Shown piece by piece: positions 55,083-64,000 of a stretch of 64,000 nucleotides of DNA. The stretch spans positions 206,277 through 270,276 of the forward strand of contig CACRSC010000019.1 of the NCBI GenBank assembly GCA_902651635.1. Reading direction: 5' to 3'. Both the position numbers and the translations under genes were made by a program. Origin of the DNA: Mastigamoeba balamuthi (lineage: Eukaryota; Evosea; Mastigamoebida; Mastigamoebidae). How positions within the stretch are numbered: the stretch's first letter is position 1; each line of letters starts with the position of its first letter. The notes beneath the pieces are model-generated. The model searched no databases and had not been told where the DNA came from. It saw only the letters and a program-made list of their open reading frames with translations.

Positions 55083-57792
55083 ATGTCGCGTGTTTGCAAT
55101 CTTACGAGCCACGAGGCCGCGGAGCGCGCGTCGCGCGTCTCGGGCGTCCGCTACGAGCTCAGCCTGGCCCTGCCGCTCGCGGGCGACTCGTACCGCGCGA
55201 CCTGCCGCGTCGAGTTCCGCCTCGACGAGAACCGCCCGCCCGCGACCGCTTCCGCGCCGCTTTTCGTCGACCTCTCGGCGGGCGCCGCGCTCGAGACGCT
55301 CGAGCTCAACGGGGCGCCCCTCGACGTGCCGCAATCGCGCGCCGCCTCCGAGTGCCGCCTGTCGCTGGGCTCGGCGGCCGCGCGGGGCCCCAACGTGCTG
55401 ACGTGCGCCTACGTCAGCAGGTTCGACCGCGACGGCTCGGGCCTGCACGCGTTCGACGACCCCGAGGACGGGCGGCGCTACGTGTACACGGACCTGGAGC
55501 CCAACTACGCGCAGCGGGTGCTGCCGTGTTTCGACCAGCCCGACGTCAAGGCGCGGCTGCGGCTCAGCGTCCGCGCGCCCAGGGCCTGGGCCGTCGTGGC
55601 CAACGCGCCAGAGGAGCGCGCGGAGGAGGCGGGCGAGGGCGAGCTGCTGCACGTGTTCAGGGAGACGGCGCCGATCAGCACGTACCTGTTCGCGGTGATG
55701 GCGGGCGAGTGGGCGAGGGCAGAGGGCGAGTACGAGGGGCGTGCGGGCAGGCGCGTACGCACGAGCGTCATGTGCCGTGCGTCGCTGCGGGAGGCGCTGG
55801 GGAGGGAGTCGGCGGAGTTCCTGGAGCTCACGAGGCTGGGGCTGGGGTTCTACGAGGAGTTCTTTGGCGTCGAGTACCCGTTTGACAAGTACGACCAGAT
55901 CTGCTGCCCCGAGTACAACCACGGCGCCATGGAGAACGCGGGCGCCGTCACGTTCAGCGAGAGCTACGTCTACAGGGAGCGCGCCACCGAGCAGCAGCGC
56001 ACGCGCAGGGCCGACACGCTGCTGCACGAGATGGCGCACATGTGGTTTGGCGACCTCGTGACGCCCGTCTGGTGGGACGGCCTCTGGCTCAACGAGTCCT
56101 TCGCCTCCTGTGCAGCCCCTCCTGCTCCCCCCCTGGGCGCCCTGACCGGCCCCACCCCTACACACAGACATGTCGGCCCTGGCCCTGTCGAGCCTGAAGC
56201 ACCCGCTGGCGAAGAACGCGTGGGGGGAGCTGCTCAGGGGCATGAAGGAGCACGCGTACGCCGAGGACCAGATGACGACGACGCACCCCATACAGACGCC
56301 CGTGCCCGACACAGACTCGACGTTCCAGAACTTCGACTGGATCACCTACGGCAAGGGAGCGTCCGTCCTCAAGCAGATGGTCTTCGTCGTCGGCACAGAC
56401 GCGTTCCGCGAGGGCCTGCGCCTGTACTTTGGCAAGCACAAGTGGGGCAACACGAGCATCGCCGACTTTGTCGCCGCGATCAACGCGGGGACCCAGAAGG
56501 TCAGCGGCCACGGGCTGCCGGACGGCTGGATCGAGCAGTGGCTCTCGCTCGCGGGCCTCAACACGCTCGAGACGTCCGTGGCCTCGGAGGGCGGGGTCGT
56601 CAAGTCGGTGCGCCTCAGGCAGACGGCGCCCAAGGAGCACCCGACGCTGCGCTCGCACCGCACGCTGGTCGGCGTGTTCGACTACAGCGCCGGCGCCGTC
56701 ACGCTGCGCCGCAAGGCGGCAGTGACGGTCGAGCCGAGGGAGGAGACGGACATCGGGCAGCAGCTCGGCATCGTCGGCGAGACGGTGCCCGCGCTGGTGT
56801 GGCCCAACCTCGACGACCACGCGTACGCAAAGGTCGTCCTCGACGAGCACTCGCTCGGGTTCTGCCTCGAGCACATCTCCGAGATGCCCGACGGCCTCAC
56901 GCGCATGCAGCTGTGGTCCACGCTGTACTCGATGGTCCGTGACGCGCACCTCGTGAGCCCCGAGCAGTTCATCCGCTCCGTGCTGCGGCACCTGCCGTCC
57001 GAGTCGCTGCCGGACGTCGTGGCCGGCGCCCTCGTGAACGTCCGCGCGTGCATCCGCTGCTTCCTGCCGTCGTCGCGCCAGCCCGCGATGGCCCTCGAGG
57101 CGTTCAACGCCGCCATGTCGGTGGTCCGCGCCGCCGAGGCCGCCGCAGGGCCCGTGGGCGTCATCGGCGACTGCGCCATCGTCTGGGCGCGGCAGTCGGT
57201 CCTGTGGTCGCACTACAGCCGCGAGAGCACCGCCGCCCTGTTCGAGCTGGCGCAGTCTGCGTCGAGCGCGCGCTGGGTCGACCAGGACATGCGCTGGACT
57301 GCAGTCCAGAACGCCTGCGCGTGGGGCTTCGAGAGGGCCTCGGACGCCATGCACGCCGAAACCAAACGGGACCCCTCGGACAGGGGCACGAGGGCCGCCA
57401 TCAAGTGCCGCTCGTCCGTCTTCGACGTGGCGTCCAAGAGCCAGTCGTGGGCGCGCTACCTCGACGACAAGTGCACGTGGTCGCTGCACGAGATCGAGGC
57501 CGACATGGACGGCTTCTGGTGGCCGCACCAGCACGAGCAGCTGCGCTCGTACGCGGACGAGTTCTTCCCCAGCGTGCGCCAGGTGTTCAGGACGCGCCCG
57601 CACCAGTTCTGCGAGAGCTTCTTCGAGGTCCTGGCGCCGTGGGCACCCGAGGACGACAAGATACACGCGCAGGCAGTGGCTCTGCTGGGCTCGCTCGGCC
57701 CCGAGGACCACGTGCTCGTGAGGACGCTGCGCGAATGGCTCGACAACGTCGACCGCTCTCGCCGCGTCCTGCAGCATTGGAGGTCCTCGTGA
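55083..57792 (+). CDS. M1-family zinc aminopeptidase (PepN-like)
   Basis: Exons 55083-56109 and 56168-57792, with a 58-nt intron in phase 1, give 883 aa. The substrate motif GAMEN (about residues 280-284), the zinc site HEMAH (about residue 315) with the distal Glu in NESFAS, and the beta-rich N-terminal domain are all present. Splicing restores NESFASYMSALAL, the conserved continuation of the M1 motif. The long helical C-terminal domain is complete and ends at 57792. The arrangement, including YVYTDLEPNYAQRVLPCFDQPD, is closest to bacterial-type aminopeptidase N (Streptomyces lineage) rather than the animal membrane forms. No membrane anchor is seen, so it is probably cytosolic and trims neutral or basic N-terminal residues from peptides. 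Confidence 0.95.
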
Positions 57793-57817
57793 TGCACACG
57801 TGGCACCTTGTGGGCAC

Positions 57818-57823
57818 AATAAA
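57818..57823 (+). terminator. AATAAA polyadenylation signal of the aminopeptidase gene
   Basis: AATAAA 26 nt after the stop codon, again implying a very short 3' UTR. Confidence 0.7.
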
Positions 57824-58515
57824 GACTGACACCATCACCGGGAAGAATGCTCACCCTTTCTCCTCCCAGGCACGGTTGTGTGACAGACGCAGCACAAAAT
57901 CGCTTAAGGACCCGATGCACTACGGAACAGTGATGTCGCTTGAAAATCCGAGTCTTCTACATGGCCAGTACGAGCGGTTCACTTGCCATCGACATATGGA
58001 CTTTGCTGGCGATGAAATGGATGGGTCCTCACAATTCACATGCTGCGATTGCGATTACTGTTGGGTCCCTCCCGGGCAGTGTTGCTACACAATCAAAAGA
58101 TTCAACCAATCAATCAATACTTGCATCTTTCAACCAATCAACCAATACAAAACCAAGCCAAACAGAAGATATGTATTGGTTGATTGGGTCTCTGGTCGGC
58201 TGCCCTGCTCCTCAAAAAATGGGGGACCCACCTCTGGGTTGACTGATCCCCACCTCACGAGACACGGGAAATCTGCTTAAGGTGAAGATCCTCTTGAGCT
58301 GCTGAGTCAACCTGGGTTTACTGAGTCACTCTGGACTGTATCAGGAACGGGAAAGGGGTCAGATCACACTCAGTCACTGTCTTGAGGCCCGAACACAATG
58401 CTGTCTGCACCACTGTGCTCCATGGCCTTCAGGGACCTCTGTGAACGTGGGGCAGTTTGTTGTCAGTGTTTTGATATCGAGAATTGAGAGCACACAGGAT
58501 CTTACTGGCCGACGT
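57824..58515. other. AT-richer spacer with CAATCAACCAAT-type repeats
   Basis: Composition drops sharply in GC after 57900. At 58108-58147 the motif caaccaatcaatcaat / caaccaatcaaccaat is repeated. No gene recognised. Confidence 0.55.
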
Positions 58516-60420
58516 TCAGTCCATCATCTCCTGGCTGTCCTGGCTCTCGTGCTCGATCAGAGACCTCTTCTGCCGACAGTAGGCAGCAGTGGCAATGAGC
58601 TTCTTGCACTGTCTCTCCTCTCGGGCGTTCCACCAGGCATCCATCCACCAGCAGTAGAAGATGCTGTCATTCTCATTGATGAAGAGCTCAGAGATGTGCT
58701 TGTTCATGAGCACGATGATGTTGTTGATGTCGGTCACGAGGTTGTCAGTGTCAAAGATATAGGGCTTCGACACCAGGCAGAAGACCTGGGTCATGTGGCC
58801 AAAGAAGCACTCAATGGCAACACACTTCAATGCATATCACATGTTGATGTTGTGTGAGTGGACATCACACAGTGATGACAGGCACTACAGGCAAATGCAC
58901 TCAAATGGTGAATGGCATGTTCTTCAACCCACCGAGAAATCCAGAATCATAGAGCAGGCCCCAGAACCTGCATGATTTTGTAAGAACAGACAAAAGAGAG
59001 TGAAGCACACTTGTGTCCAGGGTTAGATTGCATCTTCTCTGGTGTCTTGCCAGGTACATTATCAGCTTGTTCGTGTTGACATTGATGACCTCAGTGTTAA
59101 TGATGATGTCTGCCTTGGAGGCCATCAGTGCTGACCCCCATGCAAAAGCGAGGTGTGGCAGTGCAGCATTGATGTATATGATGTACTTGATGGCATGCAT
59201 CACGTGATGGTAGTCATAGAACTGCTTTCCCTGCTTGAATGGGATCTGGGAAAGAGACAAGTGAGGTCTGTCAATATGAGAGAAAAACGCACCAGCAGGC
59301 TTGAAGATCGGGATTGGCATACAGTCACAGAGCAGGCTGATGTCCTGGCAAACAAGACCGTTGAGCACACTGCACCATAGTTGTTGCCTAGCAGAAGTTG
59401 ACAGGGCCGAACTGGCTGGCGATGTGCAAGGAAACGCTGCTGAAGAGCCTGGGCCAATGGCTCATGGATAGACGAAACAGCACATTGCATTGCTGTCTCA
59501 GAGACCAGCCTGTCTCTGCCAGGTGGAATCCAGTAAGCAGCCAGCTCGGAGATGTCTGCACCAGTGTGATAGCTGATGAGGATCACAAACAGCACATCGA
59601 GCAGGATCACAGCCAGCACAGGACCATGCTAATGAGGGAGAAACTCTTTCACCTTGGCAAACAGTGCATGAACAAGTGGGAAGCTGAAGCCAGTCAACAA
59701 GAGCATTCTGCGCAGTTTCAGGTAAGGCTGATACGTGGTGAAGGAAGGCCAACACATGACCATGAATCGTTCTTGAAGAGGCTGAGGTATGTCGTGTCTG
59801 GCAGGTCGATCTCTGTGAGCGGGTCTGCATGCAGGGGGAGGCAGCAGATGAACTGCACCATGGCAGCGACCAAGAGCTGTGCAGGGAAGGTGTGTTGCAT
59901 GTTGCCTGGGAACTGTGTTCTGTTCACACCACGCAGTGTGACCCCCATAACACAGGATGGCACAACCACACAGTTCCACTGAGATATCCCACAAATCTTC
60001 ACGAATTTTCAGACAACAGAGGCCGACGACCAGAGACCCAATGAAAAGCTAGAAATATCTCGAATATCTCGAGTATCTCAACAGCTGGGCTCTGGAGAAT
60101 GCAGACAGTATACTATCCCAAAACTCTCTTGCATCTATTACCTCTTAACATTTTAAGTAGACACTCTTAAAAAACTGCAGAGCATGCCTATAAGTCCTAT
60201 TCCTGTGTTCCAAATCTCTGTTTCGTAATGGTAGAACAATGAATGCCAATTCTACATTTCACCCATTCAGAGCCACTAAGTCCCAGCCCAGAGCTCCCAG
60301 GGCTCTGTATGCAAGTTCTCTTATGTGATATTGTTAGTTAAAAATGGAACATTTCCTGTTAGACTTCTTTCTGGATTTATCTATTTGTCTTTCAAAGATA
60401 TTTCAATCAACCAATCAAAA
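58108..60420. repeat. CAATCAACCAATCA motif at both sides of the low-GC island
   Basis: Copies at 58108-58147 and at about 60403-60417 (tcaatcaaccaatca), same orientation, roughly 2.3 kb apart. Confidence 0.55.
58516..60002 (-). CDS. Putative multi-exon polytopic membrane protein in a low-GC island
   Basis: Several minus-strand open segments share one style of composition. From right to left: 60002-59720 (with CVVVPSCVMGV and LLVAAMVQFICCLPL), about 59640-59350 (LAVILLDVLFVILISYHTG), about 59250-58950 (IPFKQGKQFYDYHHVMHAIK then YIIYINAALPHLAFAWGSAL) and 58830-58516 (a soluble tail rich in Asp/Asn and Trp, stop at 58516). At least four hydrophobic segments suggest a membrane protein, perhaps a receptor. 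Junctions are not resolved, and an upstream exon around 60055-60003 (reading LFIGSLVVGLCCL) is possible. I recognise no family. It could also be a decayed gene. Confidence 0.35.
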
Positions 60421-60439
60421 TAGATATTCAATCGAGTCT
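60003..60439. other. AT-rich spacer before the retrotransposon
   Basis: About 440 nt of AT-rich DNA with short direct repeats (tatctcgaatatctcgagtatctc near 60055). No coding content apart from a possible short upstream exon of the membrane-protein candidate. Confidence 0.45.
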
Positions 60440-60471
60440 TTTTTCTCCCCCGATGGAATAAGACCCCCCCC

Positions 60472-62248
60472 GTGCGAATCTCAATGGTGCACCACGGGCA
60501 CCACTGCACGGCACGGCGGTCCCGGCCCCCGGCATCGGTGACCTGGCAGATCCTAGGCCTGGCACTCGTGGTCCTCACCACGGCGGCACTCACCCTACCC
60601 CCAAGGTGCCACACGGCGCCCCCAGGGACTGGGACCACGATGCCAATCGGGGCAGGTAACCCCACCTGCCCCCTCCCCACACCCCTTACGCATGCCCACA
60701 AACACCCCCCAGGGCTGGGCACGCCCACGGCCCACGGAGTGATGACCCGCGGTGCCCAAGACCGAACATCAATAGAGACACCCCCCGAAACCAAAAGCAC
60801 CATACCGAAAACCAAACCCCGCTCGCTACCTATGATACACTACGTAAAAAGCCCCGCCCCACCAAACCGTAGTGCAGATGCGGTCCTCGGCCCACAGCCG
60901 GCACCGCCACAGAACCGCAGCGCGAGCCCCCCGCCGGCCCCTTTCAGCCCCAATGCCCTTTCTGCGAAATTTCCCAGTCCACACCAGGAAATACTGAAGA
61001 ACACGCACCACAAAATGGCGGCAAAATACGCAAGTGATTACACAGCACTACAAACCAGCCGACACATGGAGGAGACTCCACCCATCGACCCCCCAGCGTC
61101 CACCGGCGCCCCCTCGCCGACTAAACGCCCACACAAAGACACGGCCCCTGAGGACGTCGACCGCATGCAAACGGATAGCGACACCAAGAAACAACAGCCC
61201 AAAGCCTGTAGCACGCCCACAGAGGATAACGCCCCAGCCCCAAGCTCCGAGATAGACTTGATAGACATGAAGACTCTCCTGGCCCTCATCCAAGCGCTCA
61301 TGCTGGTCGAGACGGACGAACCCCGTAAACAGAAGCTCGCAGAGCTAACCTGCCTGGACGAAACTGCCCTGGTTGCCCACTTCACCTTGTCGATGGACAG
61401 AGCTGACATCGACCTCAGGGAGACGGCAAGAGCACCCAAGAGCCGGCCGCAGATGGTATACAGCTGGGCACAGCTGGCACAACGGACGCAGCCGGCGGGA
61501 ACCCGACCAAGCCCTGCCCTGGGAAAAGACCAACCCCCACCCTCGAGCCTCCAGCTCACGGCAGCGCCGTGGCCGATCAAAACAGCCGCTACCTGGGGGC
61601 AAGCCGCCATGCACAACCCCACCCGCGACGACCGCTACACTGACCCAACCCCAAGTCCGAGGTCTATTGACAGCCTGTCCAGCGAACCCGCAGCGCCGCC
61701 AAGAGCAGTAGAGGATGCCACGTACGAGACAGAGATGAAGGAAGTGATCACCCTAGTGGCAGGTGCCAAGCCGACGGAGACTGAAGTGCACCAGGTAGCA
61801 GCAGTGGGAATGGAACTCCTAGACCTATTCCGCGAAACATACAAAATCAATGTCACTGCGAATTCGGCCTTTGTAGAATACATCGGAAAAAACAGCATCA
61901 TGTTTCCGGCCCCCCAACACGGCGGTATACCGCAAATGCCAAGAAATCGAGTTGGCGCAAAGAACGGCGGGTTTCTCTGCTGCTACCAAGTTATGGGTCC
62001 TCACGGAGGCAAAAATCCCCTTCACGGTATATGTGCTGCACGCCGACAAGCGCAAACCCTGTCCGAGAGAGCTCGCAGATGCATGGGCCCAACCGGCCAA
62101 AGCCCACATCATCGGCATCGAACCCCAGGCCAACGGCTGGGCGGTGACGTTCACTAACAGGAAAACGATCCTCCAGCTGGTCCGCCAGACCAACAATGAC
62201 CCGAGGGCCTTGGTACACACAGTGGCTGCGTACCAGAACAAACTGTAA
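60472..62248 (+). pseudogene. ORF1-like region of the LINE element, frameshifted
   Basis: The first frame runs 60472-62157 and is Pro/Thr-rich with little recognisable structure up to about 61700. A more globular segment then begins (TEVHQVAAVGMELLDLFRE, NVTANSAFVEYIGKN). Near 61910-61950 the sensible reading moves to the next frame (AATKLWVLTEAKIPFTVYVL, IGIEPQANGWAVTFTNRKT), ending at TAA 62246-62248. The same frame continues after that stop as AINRAFVDRSYDITQTG. One frameshift plus one stop make it a pseudogene. No CCHC zinc knuckle was found. Confidence 0.6.
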
Positions 62249-62852
62249 CCCAGCAAACTTTGGAAGGTGGAACTCAATGCCCGCACCCGCCTTGGAGCCT
62301 CGCCGCGCAATGCCATCAACCGCGCCTTTGTAGACCGCTCATACGACATCACTCAGACAGGCGTGAACCCGAAAGAAGAAGTCTTCCTCATGCACACATG
62401 GCCCCCCGATCAACGAATCCACCAACATTCGCATACCGGGCTACCCCGAAGCCATCGCCTACCCCCAGGGTAAGGTCATAGCCGATACGCACAGACCCAC
62501 TGATTGCACCACACGATCACACAGACGAATGCGAGGCAAGCAGGAACAGGAGCAGGAGGCATGGCCCACCGACAGAATGATGGGAGAAGACCCCCAGAAG
62601 ATAGGACATCGCGACCCGAGACCGCGCCGCCCCCCAATGAACGCAGCCACCCCGACGGACGCCGCCCCCCGAATGAACGCAGCCCCCCCAATGGTTGCAA
62701 CCCCCCCGGAGCCCCCCCGACAAACCGTATACAATGATCTCCCAGTGGGCCCCACACTCATTCTGGCCATATTATCAACAACCCAACCCCGGCAACACTA
62801 TGCAATCCTCACACTTGTCACTCTCCTTCTATATGCTCAAGGGGCGGCAGCC

Positions 62853-63875
62853 ATGGACAACAACATTACCATAACCAGCTGGAACATACAAAACACCCTA
62901 TTTGGAGCCGTCATATTATTGATTAAGGCCATAAGGAACTGCACCAAATGCGCAGCCCCCGAGATTATAGCCTTGCAGGAACTGGGTGTTGTTGATGATA
63001 AACAGGTTAACCAGGCAGCTAATACAGAGGGCTACAGCCTTTTTACGGGCCAACGAGTCGGAAACAAAATACCAGTAGGATTCCTCATCCATAATACTGT
63101 GCGGAAGTACTGGTCTGTTAATACCACGGACCGAAAGGATGTCCTGGTAGGAATACTCAAGCTAAATACGACGACGAAGATCATCAATGCGTATAGCCCA
63201 ACCAGAGGGTCCCCTGACCAAAGAGCTCTCTGGCAAACCATACAAGTGCAGACAAAGGACGAAACGGACAGCATACTAGTAGGGGACCTAAATACTTGGA
63301 TGGACCACCCCGAGGACGCCTATTCAATGGCGGAGCTCGATATGCAAAGATTCATGAAAAACCACAACATGATGGATATTCTCAAACACCAAGGCACTAT
63401 GGCAGCCATGCACCTTGGCCCACACAACACCGCCAACTGACTAGACTACATCTTATGCACACGTAATATGATCCATCGTTTCAGAGATAGCGGGGTAGGC
63501 AAAAACACTGGCGATCTCTCTGATCATGCACCTATATACTGCACAATTGCCCTAACCAAAAACATACCACACCGACGGTGGAACCCCCCACCACAAGTAA
63601 ACACCTGGACCAAGACCGCAGACCCAGAAACCCAGGCGGCGCAGATTCGAGATTGGCAAGACACGCTGCTTCGATCCCCACTATCACCAGATGCAGACAT
63701 AGATGAGATGCAAAACAGAGCAATCGAAGCCGCAAAGCAAACCATGGGAACCAAACAGCACAACATAAATGGAGGGAAAACCAAAGCCATGAGGGCATAT
63801 GATGTATACCACGAAATACGCAAATCAGCAGGTGCAAACATACACACTGTACCAACGCCGAACAATATAGCGTGA
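62853..63875 (+). pseudogene. APE-type endonuclease domain of the LINE element, interrupted by TGA codons
   Basis: The Met at 62853 is followed by the endonuclease motifs in order: TSWNIQNTLF, EIIALQELG (catalytic Glu), a central GILKLNTTTKIINAYSPTRG strand, VGDLNTW (GDxN) and, after an in-frame TGA at 63438-63440, LDYIL then LSDHAPIYC (SDH). This exonuclease-endonuclease-phosphatase fold nicks target DNA to prime reverse transcription. A second in-frame TGA is at 63873-63875, after which the frame stays open to the window edge. The frame is also open upstream to 62529. Confidence 0.8.
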
Positions 63876-64000
63876 ATCGAATCCAAAGTCCTTCCCCTCC
63901 TACAATATAAACCCAACCACACACATGCGTATACAACCTGGCGGAGCACCACAAAGTGGATGCTTAGATGCATTAACCGAAACAGAACCCGGACGGAGGC

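Larger units (their letters stand above)
60440..64000 (+). mobile_element. Non-LTR (LINE-type) retrotransposon, 5' part, decayed, cut by the window end
   Basis: An abrupt change to a strand that is very rich in C and A at about 60440 marks the likely 5' end. It carries an ORF1-like region (60472-62248) and an APE-type endonuclease (62853-63540). The reverse transcriptase would lie beyond the window. Frameshift and in-frame stops show it is a degraded copy. Target-site duplication could not be judged. Confidence 0.8.

Noticed and set aside
63438-63875. TGA as a sense (Trp) codon
   Set aside because: Host genes here end at TGA (for example 1661, 18145, 57790), so the genetic code is standard. 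The TGA codons in the LINE are better read as decay.
1-64000. CRISPR arrays, bacterial operons, rRNA genes or viral genes
   Set aside because: None seen. Spaced identical repeats, Shine-Dalgarno-led gene strings and rRNA signatures are all absent.

Overview
The window is nuclear DNA of a GC-rich, intron-dense unicellular eukaryote. Coding exons are joined by short introns (about 40-165 nt, one of 325 nt) with GT..AG ends, plus several apparent GC..AG introns. TAA, TAG and TGA all act as stops and 3' ends are very short. Gene content points to Amoebozoa, and an anaerobic archamoeba (Mastigamoeba-like) is my best guess: formin, Sec7-PH ARF-GEF, Ras, class III cyclase plus class I phosphodiesterase, and a Bacteroidetes-type NagB-LmbE fusion. 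The organism is an inference, not read from the sequence. I joined exons by hand for most genes and accepted junctions only when phase and protein family agreed.

Layout. 0.1-1.7 kb: charged coiled-coil protein (+). 1.8-3.6 kb: F-box/helical-repeat protein (-). 3.8-8.6 kb: formin (-). 9.3-12.1 kb: Sec7-PH ARF-GEF (+). 12.5-14.1 kb: Mei2-type RNA-binding protein (-). 14.5-18.1 kb: GAF-GAF-PAS adenylyl cyclase (+). 18.1-20.7 kb: duplicated block with two ICMT/PEMT-like methyltransferases (-), a broken copy of the cyclase 3' end and an inverted fragment of the next gene. 20.7-24.5 kb: coiled-coil protein with a degenerate cyclase domain (-). 24.9-25.5 kb: AT-hook protein (-). 25.5-27.8 kb: mostly unexplained, with one candidate gene. 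27.9-30.7 kb: NagB-LmbE fusion (-). 31.3-35.1 kb: Cys-rich receptor-like protein (-). 35.5-37.5 kb: Tul1-like transmembrane RING ligase (-). 37.6-38.4 kb: XLF/Cernunnos-like protein (+). 38.6-39.4 kb: coiled-coil/beta protein (-). 40.1-40.6 kb: hotdog thioesterase (+). 40.9-42.3 kb: FANCL (-). 42.5-43.5 kb: RNase P p30 (+). 43.8-44.5 kb: Ras (+). 45.4-46.4 kb: Cys-rich putative Ig-fold transcription factor (+). 46.8-49.9 kb: membrane sensor phosphodiesterase (-). 50.7-51.5 kb: DC1-like zinc-finger protein (-). 52.0-54.3 kb: SnoaL/NTF2-ThDP enzyme fusion (-). 55.1-57.8 kb: M1 aminopeptidase (+). 57.8-60.4 kb: low-GC island with a putative membrane protein (-). 60.4 kb to the end: decayed non-LTR retrotransposon with APE-type endonuclease (+), cut by the window edge.

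Themes. cAMP turnover (cyclase at 14.5 kb, phosphodiesterase at 46.8 kb, pseudo-cyclase at 23.5 kb), actin and membrane signalling (formin, ARF-GEF, Ras, a methyltransferase family that could modify prenylated Ras), and genome maintenance (XLF, FANCL) dominate. Nothing shows the genes are co-regulated; only FANCL/RPP30 share a short divergent promoter. The most unusual items are the SnoaL-ThDP fusion, the pseudo-cyclase coiled-coil protein, the Cys-rich putative transcription factor and the rearranged 18-21 kb block.
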